From IMG/VR virus record IMGVR_UViG_3300034066_002053, positions 1 to 64,000 of that record: a stretch of 64,000 nucleotides of DNA. One strand, given 5' to 3'. This DNA comes from a virus. The notes below the pieces were generated by a model. It saw nothing but the letters and a program-made list of their open reading frames with translations, had not been told where the DNA came from and did no database searches. Of the stretch, positions 15,962-25,007 are shown piece by piece. Position numbers and translations under genes: made by a program. Within the stretch, counting starts at the first letter, position 1, and each line of letters starts with the position of its first letter.

Positions 15962-17023
15962 CTATTTATTCATGTAACTGAGTATCTTTTGTGCTGTATT
16001 TGTCCACGATAACTGATTAGCAGTATTTACACCAGCAGGATTAGTATTAATGTGATTATTGACCACATATCGCATATAATCGATCAATATGTCTTTTTCA
16101 GATTGATCTATTTTTGCCCAATTACCCTGACCCATAAAAGCCTTGCCGTCATGGGCTTTTTCAGTAGTCGATATATCGACTAAATATGAGTTGTCTTTAT
16201 TACAAAACTCTGTATGTGCTGAATAATTAGTAGTTATAACAGGTTTATTCATAGCCATACACTCTAATAACTCCATATTCCAACCCTCTGCTCTTGAGGG
16301 GAAAATACCACAATTAGCTTTTGATATTAGTTCTGCAATCTCAGAATGTTGAGCAAACCCCGAAAATAATTTAACTCTACTATCGTTTTGGTACATATTC
16401 TTCCACTGCTCAATTTCAGCAGGAGAGGAGTATCCATTGGTTGTTTCTGAAGCTAAAATCCAAAGTTCAACATCTGGATTATTTGGAAAAGCTTTGGTAA
16501 ATAATTCTAATAAAATATCATGACCTTTTCTTACTTCCCACTTGCCTATGTTAATAAATACATACTTATTATCAGATGGTTGTGAATATCTAGACTTATC
16601 AAATATCGACAAGTCAACGCCAAGCGGAGCAACATGAACTGGAGTTGAAACGTGCTTAGACACTACATCGGCTGCCCACTGACTAGTTGTAAAAATACCA
16701 TCTGGAGTTTTTAGGCTATTGATTTCTATATCACTAAAAGTATCTAGTTCAAAAAAGGGAAAAGCAAAATATGGACCTCTTCCTACATGCTCTAATAAGT
16801 CAAACTGATGCCATATTTTAAGATGAGGAGCATTTATATCGCATAAATATCTTTGTTTAAGAATATTTGATACAAAGGCGTGATCCTCTTGTGTTTCTAC
16901 TGATGGCTGACCTATTGGGAAATATGATATAACATTATTGAGAGCGCTAAGACCCTTAATAATATTGTAGGAAGCTATGCCATATCCTGTACTGTTGATT
17001 GGTGCCGACACATTGATGTTCAT
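15962..17023 (-). CDS. GT4-family glycosyltransferase
   Basis: 353 aa with the two-domain GT-B layout: an N-terminal acceptor half (NSTGYGIASYNIIKGL) and a C-terminal donor half. The donor half has VFINIGKWEVRKGHDILL, then the E-x7-E type region FPSRAEGWNMELLECMAMN and PVITTNYSAHTE. It transfers a sugar from a nucleotide-sugar donor with retention of configuration. Its ATG overlaps the TGA of GMP reductase (ATGA), linking a glycan gene to a nucleotide gene in one operon. Confidence 0.85.
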   Translation of the reverse strand: MNINVSAPINSTGYGIASYNIIKGLSALNNVISYFPIGQPSVETQEDHAFVSNILKQRYLCDINAPHLKIWHQFDLLEHVGRGPYFAFPFFELDTFSDIEINSLKTPDGIFTTSQWAADVVSKHVSTPVHVAPLGVDLSIFDKSRYSQPSDNKYVFINIGKWEVRKGHDILLELFTKAFPNNPDVELWILASETTNGYSSPAEIEQWKNMYQNDSRVKLFSGFAQHSEIAELISKANCGIFPSRAEGWNMELLECMAMNKPVITTNYSAHTEFCNKDNSYLVDISTTEKAHDGKAFMGQGNWAKIDQSEKDILIDYMRYVVNNHINTNPAGVNTANQLSWTNTAQKILSYMNK

Positions 17024-18141
17024 TTTTCAAATATCCTATTATGAGTATTGTTAACTTGTATAAATGTTGTTTTTTTACCAAAGTCTTTAATTTTAGAAGC
17101 TCCAACATAAGTGCATGAACTTCTAAGACCTCCCATTATATCCAACATAATATCCTCAGTAGTTCCCTTATATGGAATAATAACGGATTTTCCTTCACTG
17201 GTTCTATAGTTAGCAACTCCGTTATGATATTTATCCATTGCGTCCTTGGAACTCATACCATAGAACTTAAGACGTATCTTTCTTTTTTCTGTTTCATATC
17301 CAGGATTAAATGGTTGCCAAAATTCTCCTGCAAGACCTGCTTTGACGCACTTATATTCGTATTCCCATTCCCCTTCACAGCAGTCTGTACCAGCAAGCAT
17401 ACTGCCAAGCATAACGAAATCTGTATTTGCACCAAAAGCTTTACAAATATCAGCAACTATTTTACAACCCCCATCGCTGCAAATGTGTCCACCAATACCA
17501 TGAGCAGCGTCGGCACACTCCATTACGGCAGACAGCTGGGGGTATCCCACGCCAGTTTTTAATCTTGTAGTACAAACAGATCCTGAACCTATACCGACCT
17601 TCACTATGTCCACCAGTCCGTGCATCAGCAGTTCTTCTGTCATTTCCGGAGTAACAACATTCCCAGCCATAATAACAATATCAGGATACATATCCCTAAT
17701 ATGTTTGACAGCCTTAACGAACTTATCGCTATATCCGTTGGCAACATCAACGCATACATTTGGTAAATATAAGCCCTTAAGTTTTAGTCTGTCAAAAGTG
17801 TCTATGAGTTTCTCTATATCTGGCTTATTAATTCCTGTAGAATAGAAGGAAAGTTCTGGTTTTTGAGATTTTGTAAAATAGTCAACAATCTCATCAATAG
17901 AGTAGTGTTTATGCAAACATGTTATAGCATTGAATTGAGCCAGCACTCCTGCCATACTCATTGTGCCGGTTGTGTCCATATTGGCGGCAACAATAGGAGT
18001 ACAAGATAAAAATCTTGTAGAATATAGAAATTTAAAATCTCGTTGTAGAGAAACCTCTGATCTACTACCAAGTCTTGATCTCTTGGGTTTAATCAGTACA
18101 TCGTCAAAATCTAGTTTTAGTTCATTGATAATTTTTTGCAT
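17020..18141 (-). CDS. guaC: GMP reductase
   Basis: 373 aa of the IMP dehydrogenase/GMP reductase TIM-barrel family. Visible motifs are PIVAANMDTTGTMSM, the catalytic loop VGIGSGSVCTTRLKTGVGYP with Cys190, the phosphate-binding ICSDGGC, and FYGMSSKDAM. There is no CBS domain, and the C-terminal TTFIQVNN fits GMP reductase rather than IMP dehydrogenase. It converts GMP to IMP with NADPH, shifting guanine toward adenine pools, which suits an AT-rich phage. The gene is contiguous with a small unknown gene and a deoxyribosyltransferase-like gene. Confidence 0.88.
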   Translation of the reverse strand: MQKIINELKLDFDDVLIKPKRSRLGSRSEVSLQRDFKFLYSTRFLSCTPIVAANMDTTGTMSMAGVLAQFNAITCLHKHYSIDEIVDYFTKSQKPELSFYSTGINKPDIEKLIDTFDRLKLKGLYLPNVCVDVANGYSDKFVKAVKHIRDMYPDIVIMAGNVVTPEMTEELLMHGLVDIVKVGIGSGSVCTTRLKTGVGYPQLSAVMECADAAHGIGGHICSDGGCKIVADICKAFGANTDFVMLGSMLAGTDCCEGEWEYEYKCVKAGLAGEFWQPFNPGYETEKRKIRLKFYGMSSKDAMDKYHNGVANYRTSEGKSVIIPYKGTTEDIMLDIMGGLRSSCTYVGASKIKDFGKKTTFIQVNNTHNRIFEK

Positions 18142-18142
18142 T

Positions 18143-18346
18143 TTATGTTTTCTTCAAGTATTCATCAGTATCATAACACTTCCATGTTTTGTGGCTTTCA
18201 AAACCACGCTCGCTAACACAAATTTTTGGTCCGGTTAAGAGACCCTTCCCTTTAAAATGATATAATGCTGCCAATATTGCGGATATTGGATCATTACAAT
18301 CAATGATATATTTTATTTGACCAGACTTTACATAATATTTAGGCAT
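18143..18346 (-). CDS. Small conserved phage-type protein
   Basis: 67 aa, MPKYYVKSGQIKYIIDCNDP, then a helical segment AILAALYHF and a C-terminal SHKTWKCYDTDEYLKK. The strand-helix pattern resembles small phage proteins of the kind that modify or bind nucleic-acid precursors, but no defined family is recognised. It sits one base after the deoxyribosyltransferase-like gene and just before GMP reductase. Confidence 0.5.
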   Translation of the reverse strand: MPKYYVKSGQIKYIIDCNDPISAILAALYHFKGKGLLTGPKICVSERGFESHKTWKCYDTDEYLKKT

Positions 18347-18347
18347 G

Positions 18348-18878
18348 TTATACCGAGAAAAAATACCATCTTTTATAGGTATCTATGTTTTCCGATGTGT
18401 TTATATGAGAAAGATAATCTTTGATATCATCCCAAGAAGAAAAAATAGTTTGATGTGGTATTGTGCCGAATAACCAATCCGGGGCGTTTATCTTACCTTG
18501 CTCCATATGAATTATTATTGGCTTTTTCTGACGATTAGCCCAAAATATTTCTTCATATGTTCCGCATGGATGAATATCAAGATTCAGATTCACGACCAAA
18601 AAGTCACTAATATCTACAAGTCTTAAATCTACCCTGCGAATAACTTTCATCATTTCTGCAAGTTCATCGTATCTCTCTGCTTTTTTCAGTTTGGTCTTAA
18701 TAGTATGAGAGTCACTGTCTTCCATACCTGTGTTTGTTGGCTTAGTAATAGGATTAAAGACTATGGAACCCATTTCTTCAAGAAATGGAGTAATATTATC
18801 TCTCCAAGTAGCTCCGCGATCAGCAACTCTATCCATAGCCCCGGCCAAATAAACTCGTTGATTCTTCAATCTATTCAT
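18348..18878 (-). CDS. Nucleoside 2-deoxyribosyltransferase-like enzyme
   Basis: 176 aa. RVYLAGAMDRVADRGATWRD at the N-terminus, then VDISDFLVVNLNLDIHPCGT, YEEIFWANRQKKPIIIHM, match the Rossmann-like nucleoside deoxyribosyltransferase fold; the 'GTYEE' region carries the catalytic glutamate of the family. Such enzymes exchange bases on deoxynucleosides, or hydrolyse nucleotides in some relatives. With GMP reductase beside it, nucleotide-pool remodelling is a sensible role. Confidence 0.72.
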   Translation of the reverse strand: MNRLKNQRVYLAGAMDRVADRGATWRDNITPFLEEMGSIVFNPITKPTNTGMEDSDSHTIKTKLKKAERYDELAEMMKVIRRVDLRLVDISDFLVVNLNLDIHPCGTYEEIFWANRQKKPIIIHMEQGKINAPDWLFGTIPHQTIFSSWDDIKDYLSHINTSENIDTYKRWYFFSV

Positions 18879-18884
18879 ATTTAA

Positions 18885-19031
18885 TTAGTAGCGATCAGTA
18901 AATAAAAAGGTAAATAAGTTTCTTGACGAATATAATCTATGACAGCTAGATCTGTCATGTATTTTATATTGGGCGTCTATCATGCCAAAAACTATTGCCA
19001 AAACCAAAAAGAATAATATAACTTCAATCAT
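18885..19031 (-). CDS. Small membrane peptide, ATGA-coupled
   Basis: 48 aa, MIEVILFFLVLAIVFGMIDA followed by a basic tail ending LFTFLFTDRY. The ATG overlaps the TGA of the upstream glycosyltransferase (ATGA at 19028-19031). One transmembrane helix covers residues 3-20. Nothing else fills the 149-base gap between the glycosyltransferase and the deoxyribosyltransferase-like gene, and the coupling argues that it is real. Function unknown. Confidence 0.55.
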   Translation of the reverse strand: MIEVILFFLVLAIVFGMIDAQYKIHDRSSCHRLYSSRNLFTFLFTDRY

Positions 19032-19747
19032 GTTAGGTATCCAATATAATTGTGTCTCATGCGATTAACTTCATCAATCATCTGTTGTAGATGTTTTGGG
19101 TCAGTAGACCGACCAGATGGGTTATGATAGTACAAACCGACTGGGTGGTTGACCATCTTTATTCTAGCACCTCCCGCAGCACAACGCAACCACATATCTC
19201 CATCAGAAGCCGTCTTATAGTTTTCATCAAATAGCCCAAATCTATCATGTAAATTCTTCTTCCATAACGGCATACAATGAGGACTGTTATTATTTAGTAG
19301 ATTACGGAAAGAGTGGGGTAGGCATGGGTAGACTTGATCATATGTATTATCTTCATATTTTTCATTTGCTTCTGTAGAAACATAAGTAATTCCATATGCT
19401 ATGTCTAGTAAAGGATCTCTGTCAAATGCTTTAAGCAAAATGTCTATACTGTCAGTACTTTTACGATCATCAATATTCCAGTTGCCTATTATAGATGATG
19501 AACATAAACGAATAGCAATGTTCCACGCAGCATATAATCCTGGATCTTTTTCTAGTTGATGATACTTTACATTATTAAACCTTTTTGCAATTGGTAGGAT
19601 ATAGTCTTTTTCATTTTCTGTAGAACTACAGTCAAGAAAAATAAATTCTGTATTATTAAATACTGATTGTTTTAGCATATCATTGAGATATCCTTCAATG
19701 AATTTTTCACCTTTATAAAACGAACAAAATATTGAACATTTAAACAT
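19028..19747 (-). CDS. GT2-family glycosyltransferase
   Basis: 239 aa from MFKCSIFCSFYKGEKFIEGY, chosen because an ATG at 19819 would overlap the aminotransferase gene by 59 bases. GT-A motifs are visible: TEFIFLDCSST, a donor-site IGNWNIDDRKSTDSI with DD, and SDGDMWLRCAAGG in the acceptor half. It transfers a sugar with inversion. It follows the DegT aminotransferase in the same operon, which may supply an amino-sugar donor. Confidence 0.8.
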   Translation of the reverse strand: MFKCSIFCSFYKGEKFIEGYLNDMLKQSVFNNTEFIFLDCSSTENEKDYILPIAKRFNNVKYHQLEKDPGLYAAWNIAIRLCSSSIIGNWNIDDRKSTDSIDILLKAFDRDPLLDIAYGITYVSTEANEKYEDNTYDQVYPCLPHSFRNLLNNNSPHCMPLWKKNLHDRFGLFDENYKTASDGDMWLRCAAGGARIKMVNHPVGLYYHNPSGRSTDPKHLQQMIDEVNRMRHNYIGYLT

Positions 19748-19760
19748 ATGCAGATTTTTA

Positions 19761-20864
19761 TTAGTTATATTTGAGAAAATGTATGATTTTATCGCAAATA
19801 AAGCTGATTTGACTTTCACTAAGAGTGGGATATGAAGGAACCATTAGACATTGGTTTTGTAATATTTTTGAGTTTTCATTAGATACGCATTTAATAGGCT
19901 TCAGATATTTATGCTGATGTATATCATAAAACATTGGCCTTGTATCTATTCCTGCTTCGTACAAATATAATTCGAGTGATTTTTTCTTTTCTAAATCAAA
20001 ATCTAGAAATCTCATACCAAGCATCCAATTAGAATGAGAGGTATCGGGATCTATATGCTGAAAAGATATATTAGGCAATTTTAAAATAGATCTATATTGA
20101 TTAAAAATATTCTTTTTTTGATTTATAATCCAGTCTAAATCATTTAGCTGACCATATAAAATAGCAGCTTGTATATTTGTCATTCTGTAATTATAGCCAA
20201 GATAATCATGAATGAATTTTTTATGGGATTGCCCTTGATTTTTTACTGTATTGATATAAGAGAACAGCTCATCATCAGAAGTTATAAAAGCACCACCTTC
20301 TCCGCATGTTATTGTTTTATTACCAAAAAAAGATATTGATGAAGCAAAACATTCTGATCCAGATGGTTTATCTCCATAGGATCCCAAGAAGCCTTCACAA
20401 TTGTCTTCTACAAAAATAGTATTTGGAAATTTTTGTTTTAGTTTTGGAACATTGATAATATTTCCGATATTATGTACTATCAATACTGCGGTTTCTTCAT
20501 CTAAAAGTTCTTCCAGATAAGAGTCTTCAAAATTCCAAGTATATAAATTGGCGTCTACTGGTATTAGTTCATACTTTTGAGTATATAAAAAAGCATTCCA
20601 CGCAGCTACATATACATTATTTGGAACAATAATTTTTTTGATAGATGGATATTTATATTGTAGTGCCAAAGCTAATAGATGAGTAGCTGTCGTCCCATTA
20701 TTCGTTAGTACGATTTTATGATTGTTGTATTTAGCTTTTGATTTTAATAAATTTTTTGTTAAATCCAGATACTCTCCTTGAGATGATATCCAGCCACTAT
20801 CCAGTGCTTTATGGGCATGTTTTAGATTATTTTTAGTTAGATACGGTTGGTATATAGGTATCAT
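19761..20864 (-). CDS. DegT/DnrJ/EryC1-family sugar aminotransferase
   Basis: 367 aa, PLP-dependent type I fold. MIPIYQPYLTKNNLKHAHKA at the N-terminus, NNGTTATHLLALAL for the cofactor phosphate, and ISFFGNKTITCGEGGAFITS with the PLP-binding lysine are all present. YNYRMTNIQAAI and TRPMFYDIHQHKYL complete the family pattern. The enzyme makes an amino sugar from a keto-sugar nucleotide such as a dTDP- or GDP-linked intermediate. Next to glycosyltransferases, it likely feeds the glycan cluster. The exact sugar is unknown. Confidence 0.9.
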   Translation of the reverse strand: MIPIYQPYLTKNNLKHAHKALDSGWISSQGEYLDLTKNLLKSKAKYNNHKIVLTNNGTTATHLLALALQYKYPSIKKIIVPNNVYVAAWNAFLYTQKYELIPVDANLYTWNFEDSYLEELLDEETAVLIVHNIGNIINVPKLKQKFPNTIFVEDNCEGFLGSYGDKPSGSECFASSISFFGNKTITCGEGGAFITSDDELFSYINTVKNQGQSHKKFIHDYLGYNYRMTNIQAAILYGQLNDLDWIINQKKNIFNQYRSILKLPNISFQHIDPDTSHSNWMLGMRFLDFDLEKKKSLELYLYEAGIDTRPMFYDIHQHKYLKPIKCVSNENSKILQNQCLMVPSYPTLSESQISFICDKIIHFLKYN

Positions 20865-20869
20865 AGAAT

Positions 20870-21178
20870 CTAGTATGTCTTATGACTTCTCTGTAAAAAT
20901 TTACCATTATCTAACTCTTCTCCACTTATCTTAGCATTAATAATTTCAATAATTTTTTCATCTACTTCATTAATTAGTTGGTTTCTTTGAACATTTAAAT
21001 CACAAGCTTTTTTAAGATACTGCCATAGTTCAATGGCTCCATTTTCAGTATCAAAATACTTTTGTTTATATTCTTCAAATGTCATTCGTCTAATTTCATA
21101 CAGCAATTCTTGATTATTCCACATTTTAAGATCTACTGTTGTTAGTTTATCTACTAGTGAGCCTAATGTATCGGCCAT
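20870..21178 (-). CDS. Small helical protein of the glycan cluster
   Basis: 102 aa, all helical: MADTLGSLVDKLTTVDLKMW, NQELLYEIRRMTFEEYKQKY and a C-terminal ELDNGKFLQRSHKTY. Short proteins with the 'SLVDKL..V.LK.W..Q' start occur in bacterial and viral sugar clusters, but no biochemical role is known to me. It lies between the methyltransferase and the aminotransferase. A regulatory or scaffolding role is possible. Confidence 0.5.
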   Translation of the reverse strand: MADTLGSLVDKLTTVDLKMWNNQELLYEIRRMTFEEYKQKYFDTENGAIELWQYLKKACDLNVQRNQLINEVDEKIIEIINAKISGEELDNGKFLQRSHKTY

Positions 21179-21180
21179 AT

Positions 21181-21732
21181 TTATTCTTTCTTTGTTAAAA
21201 CTACTTGGTAATTTAGTGGTTTTCTGTCATCATTATCATTGTCTAAAATTTTATCTATTTTTACATTAAACAAATCATTAAACAGTTCACGATATCCGTA
21301 TTCAGATATTCTCCAATAGTCAGGAAAGGGATTATGAAGATAGAAGTGGAATGGGGAGGACAAAAAAATCTGTCCATTGTTATTCAAAATATTGTTTAGT
21401 ACTTCTGGTAATAGCCATATTTTTCCGATATGCTCTATAACTTCACAAGCAATAATAATATCAAATTTTCCAACTATTTCTGGAGTAAGGTCTAATACAT
21501 CGTGTATATAATCTGCTTTACTGTCTAAAAATTTATCACATGTTTTATATTCTATGTTTAATTTTGGAAGTAATTGATTTTGCAAATTGATATAATAGTT
21601 TTTAACCGGAGTATATCTTATATCCATTGGACCAATTTCAAGAATTCTCATACCATCTTTGCATGAAGGTAGGATAGAATTTTGATAGAAGTTAAATACA
21701 GAAGATCTTAATTTTAATACTTCTGGTCTCAT
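21181..21732 (-). CDS. Class I SAM-dependent methyltransferase
   Basis: 183 aa. The SAM-binding motif I is MRILEIGPMDIRY, followed by YIHDVLDLTPEIVGKFDIII and ACEVIEHIG. FLSSPFHFYLHNPFPDYWRI is the post-motif region typical of sugar or small-molecule methyltransferases. The stop overlaps the next gene closely and the start overlaps the HAD gene (ATGA at 21729-21732). Likely modifies a sugar or glycan. Confidence 0.8.
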   Translation of the reverse strand: MRPEVLKLRSSVFNFYQNSILPSCKDGMRILEIGPMDIRYTPVKNYYINLQNQLLPKLNIEYKTCDKFLDSKADYIHDVLDLTPEIVGKFDIIIACEVIEHIGKIWLLPEVLNNILNNNGQIFLSSPFHFYLHNPFPDYWRISEYGYRELFNDLFNVKIDKILDNDNDDRKPLNYQVVLTKKE

Positions 21733-22046
21733 TTAATTTCTTTCATGATATTATCCCATGTACCATAACTCAAAGCCTTATCGTCGATCCAATAATCATA
21801 TATGGGCTTACCGCAAATTAATAAATCATATTTGATATCATGGGACTTTAACCAATGTTCAGTCATCTTATATTCAGCCCAACCTCTAGCAGTATATATT
21901 GTTATGTGATAATTTTGATAGTATAGATTATTGATACTCTTAATAGCATTTTTTTGTGGAGTAGCAAGATACTTGTTGAAGGTTTTTTCTTCAGTACAGA
22001 TAGTACCATCCATGTCTATGATAAGATTTTTATGCGTTTCTCTCAT
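21729..22046 (-). CDS. HAD-superfamily phosphatase
   Basis: 105 aa, minimal HAD core: LIIDMDGTICTEE supplies the nucleophile Asp and the acid/base Asp, TIYTARGWAEYKM is motif II, and YDYWIDDKALSYG is the acidic motif. Short HADs of this type sit in capsule and surface-sugar clusters and remove phosphate from sugar phosphates. Coupled to the methyltransferase gene by ATGA. Substrate unknown. Confidence 0.78.
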   Translation of the reverse strand: MRETHKNLIIDMDGTICTEEKTFNKYLATPQKNAIKSINNLYYQNYHITIYTARGWAEYKMTEHWLKSHDIKYDLLICGKPIYDYWIDDKALSYGTWDNIMKEIK

Positions 22047-22049
22047 ACA

Positions 22050-22958
22050 TTAATTAAAGAATGTCTCTTTGTAGTATCTTTCCATCAATAAGTTATTGGT
22101 CCAAGATTTAGGCTGGTAGTTAAAATCATAATTAAAATAATCTTTTTTTATCAGACTTATGATGTCTAGTCCAGACTCCATAGATAAAACAGTACCTCCG
22201 CCAAACCTTGCATTTACTTCAATAATAAATGGTTGATCGTTGTTGTCAATAATGTATTGAAAGCAAGCTGGGCCCCTTATTTTTAATTTTTCTCCAATAA
22301 GTTTTGAGTAATCATACAGAATGTCTTTATGAGATGTTCTTGAAGTCAATACCTCTCCACCAGCAACTCGTATTCTTTCTCTAGTAACCGCATCTATAAA
22401 CTTATTAGTTTTGTCAAAATAACAATCTACTGAATATTCTTTACCGAAAATTTGTTTTTGTAAGATAAATTTGTTGCTATCTATGGACATACTTTCATTG
22501 ACACTATTTATAGTAGTAATATTATTAGAAGAAAATCCAAAAACAGGCTTGCATATCAAAGGAAAACTATCAGGAAAAGGATATAGTTCTGGAAAATATT
22601 TTGTTATAAAATCAGCAAATAGTTTTTTATTAAAACAAGTATGTGATGTTTCAGAGTTAGAGTTTAGAAATACTACATCAGTATTTGATTTGTTTTTTTG
22701 TTCTATTTGTGATAGTATACAAACGGCTTCGTCTTGTAGTGGTACTATAAGTTTAACATTATTTTTAATAGCTGTTTCTAGAATATCTTGTTGAACGTTA
22801 GGATCTTTCCATGACAAACCTATAATTATTTTACATATTTTTGACAATGGAACATCTTTGCTAGTTTCGTATGAGATAATATTGAATCCATTATCTATAA
22901 ATCTCTCAGCTAAGGATACTCTGCGTCCAGCACCAACAAGCATAGCATTAAATGTCAT
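22050..22958 (-). CDS. ATP-grasp enzyme (carbamoyl-phosphate-synthase-like)
   Basis: 302 aa. An N-terminal Rossmann-like part (NAMLVGAGRRVSLAERFID) precedes the ATP-grasp domain, with PLICKPVFGFSSNNI for the nucleotide lysine. Metal ligands are in GPACFQYIID and FIIEVNARFGGGTVLS. ATP-grasp enzymes ligate a carboxylate to an amine or similar nucleophile. In sugar clusters relatives attach amino acids or modify sugars. Coupled to the next gene by a one-base overlap. Confidence 0.78.
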   Translation of the reverse strand: MTFNAMLVGAGRRVSLAERFIDNGFNIISYETSKDVPLSKICKIIIGLSWKDPNVQQDILETAIKNNVKLIVPLQDEAVCILSQIEQKNKSNTDVVFLNSNSETSHTCFNKKLFADFITKYFPELYPFPDSFPLICKPVFGFSSNNITTINSVNESMSIDSNKFILQKQIFGKEYSVDCYFDKTNKFIDAVTRERIRVAGGEVLTSRTSHKDILYDYSKLIGEKLKIRGPACFQYIIDNNDQPFIIEVNARFGGGTVLSMESGLDIISLIKKDYFNYDFNYQPKSWTNNLLMERYYKETFFN

Positions 22959-23611
22959 TATATTGTATTCCAGAATTTGTGAGGTTTAGACATTAGATTT
23001 ATGTGACTAGGATATTTTTTAATATATCTATGATGGAATATGGGAGTGTCTTTAGTATCCAATAAGTCTACCAAACAGATGAAAGAAGAGTCTATGCAAT
23101 GAATCTCTTTTGCATTAAGAATAGTATAGATCCAGTCAAAAAACTTACCGTGAGTTGGTGCGATTAAAGGAAGATCATGATGGATAATATATGGGGACTT
23201 GGCTATACTATGATCATGAACGAATATATATTCATTCTCTTTGATGTTCAAAGAATCAAACAATTTTTTTTCGTTAGCTAAATTTCTGTTGATATAAAAT
23301 TTTTGATACTCATATTCAATAGGAACACTTGCCATTTTATAAAATTGAGCAATAAAATTTTCTCTTGCATGAAGCTGGAATCCAATGTATAAAACGTCTT
23401 TTAGTCGATTCTTTTGTATAAAATTTTGAACATACTCGTCATCACCAACTATTAATTCTAAATTAGTTATATCGTTATACATATATTGAACATTGTCTTT
23501 ATTGTGTGGTTTAACAAATAAAGAAACCTTATCGTTCTGTTCGCAGTAATGTCGAACTATTCCATGACAAGATATATGGTCCCCAAGCCCAAGATGATGA
23601 TATATATACAT
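22958..23611 (-). CDS. Probable GT-B glycosyltransferase-like protein
   Basis: 217 aa, MYIYHHLGLGDHISCHGIVR with VSLFVKPHN and, in the second half, EYIFVHDHS and KEIHCIDSSFICLVDLL. The opening resembles the first strand of GT-B-type enzymes that work on glycans, but it is shorter than usual and no donor-site signature is certain. It abuts the GT31-like and ATP-grasp genes. Call is tentative. Confidence 0.45.
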   Translation of the reverse strand: MYIYHHLGLGDHISCHGIVRHYCEQNDKVSLFVKPHNKDNVQYMYNDITNLELIVGDDEYVQNFIQKNRLKDVLYIGFQLHARENFIAQFYKMASVPIEYEYQKFYINRNLANEKKLFDSLNIKENEYIFVHDHSIAKSPYIIHHDLPLIAPTHGKFFDWIYTILNAKEIHCIDSSFICLVDLLDTKDTPIFHHRYIKKYPSHINLMSKPHKFWNTI

Positions 23612-24249
23612 TATATTAAGTCTTTTTGATTTTTAGAATTTAAATATAGTTTTTCCATAGTATCATAGCTTGTGACATAATGAAATGTCATATATTCACT
23701 TATTCTGTCATAAGTTAGTCCATAAAACTCAGGTAATTGACCCTTAAAGAGATTATTATGTTTAAGAGGTATCTTTTTATTTCTAAAATTAATTCCAATA
23801 GAAACATCACCATATTGGGTATTGTTATAGGATATATTAATCATGTTTTGTAGAATACTGTTATGCATCAAATACCCTGCGCCCCCTGACGGATAGTACA
23901 AAGTAGTATCTTGGGGCCAAGTATTTATGATTTCTCCATGAATGTGGTTGTGTTCAGCATTGATGACGTAATTGTCTAAATTTGTAGTATTCACAAAAGT
24001 ATCATTATCACAAAAAAAATACCATTCATAGTTATTGAATTGATTTAATAATAGATTAAATACATTGATTTGTTTAAGTTGCCCAGACGAATAATCAGAC
24101 CGTTCACAAACTTTATAGCAATTATTTGACGAGTCGTCGTGATCTGAATAAAAAATAACTGAATTATTTTTGCCCCATGTATTGGTAATGTTCTTGATTC
24201 TATTATTTTGGTGTTGAGTATGTATGATACAGTATAGTATATTTTTCAT
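23611..24249 (-). CDS. GT31/fringe-like glycosyltransferase
   Basis: 212 aa. WYFFCDNDTFVNTTNLDNYV is the DxD region of fringe/galactosyltransferase-type enzymes. YPSGGAGYLMHNSIL then matches the conserved 'GGAG' donor/acceptor loop of that group, and GDVSIGINF follows. In eukaryotes the family extends O-linked glycans with Gal or GlcNAc. Phage relatives are rare, and its start overlaps the GT92-like gene by four bases. Confidence 0.72.
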   Translation of the reverse strand: MKNILYCIIHTQHQNNRIKNITNTWGKNNSVIFYSDHDDSSNNCYKVCERSDYSSGQLKQINVFNLLLNQFNNYEWYFFCDNDTFVNTTNLDNYVINAEHNHIHGEIINTWPQDTTLYYPSGGAGYLMHNSILQNMINISYNNTQYGDVSIGINFRNKKIPLKHNNLFKGQLPEFYGLTYDRISEYMTFHYVTSYDTMEKLYLNSKNQKDLI

Positions 24250-25007
24250 GACATTCCGATAGTTTTGTTATACAAAGTTTTGTCTTCTATAAAGGTTATT
24301 TGTTTCTCTGAATCAATCAATGGAGGTATTCTAAAATGATGCATTCTAAGCACTGAGTAGTCATGAGCATGTTCTGATTCGTCTACGACATACCCCAGAT
24401 CATGAACAACCCCTCCGTGCTGTATTAGAGGAGTTTTTGCATAATCTGACTTGCATATACTCTTGCCTCGGTTTTTAAATTTTGTTTGATTTCTGGATTC
24501 ATAGTCCCATCTTGAACATGAAGCTGGTTGATTTGTGATCCAGTTTGAAAGCGTATACTTATTGTCAACATCAAAAGAGTGGCAATAGATTCTGTCGATT
24601 TTTTTTGTTTCCATCATATTTTCTACAATATCTGAGATATTAGAATCCATATCAGATACCACATACTCGTCTACGTCTATTAAATAACATATACATTGTC
24701 CATATTTTATATTTGCTATGTCTAAGCCCCTAGATAGAGAGCGAACTATTCTGTAGTTACAGCTAACACTGTGACCATATAGCTCAGAATCTGTCGTGTC
24801 GAACATTTGTCCTTTACCGTCTGTAGCAAGTAGCTCTAAATCGATGCCGTATTTATTACATATCTCTATTATTCTTTTTTTGGAAGAGTCAACAGAAAAA
24901 TCATCAAAAAATATTAAACAATTAATACCTTGACTAGCATGATATGCTATCCAATTTTCTAGTCTAATTGACAAATTTCTTGCTTGGGTTATAATAACGT
25001 GTTTCAT
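24246..25007 (-). CDS. GT92/GT2-like glycosyltransferase
   Basis: 253 aa, MKHVIITQARNLSIRLENWI, then AYHASQGINCLIFFDDFSVD and CYLIDVDEYVVSD, the D-x-D-E pattern of the GT92 (DUF23)-type family. RMHHFRIPPL lies near the end. It overlaps the UDP-galactopyranose mutase gene at its start (ATGA). Possibly a galactosyl- or galactofuranosyltransferase because of the neighbouring mutase, but that is inference. Confidence 0.75.
   Translation of the reverse strand: MKHVIITQARNLSIRLENWIAYHASQGINCLIFFDDFSVDSSKKRIIEICNKYGIDLELLATDGKGQMFDTTDSELYGHSVSCNYRIVRSLSRGLDIANIKYGQCICYLIDVDEYVVSDMDSNISDIVENMMETKKIDRIYCHSFDVDNKYTLSNWITNQPASCSRWDYESRNQTKFKNRGKSICKSDYAKTPLIQHGGVVHDLGYVVDESEHAHDYSVLRMHHFRIPPLIDSEKQITFIEDKTLYNKTIGMS

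Noticed and set aside
17253-18238. Several frames overlapping GMP reductase on both strands
   Set aside because: They lie wholly or mostly inside the well-supported reductase gene.
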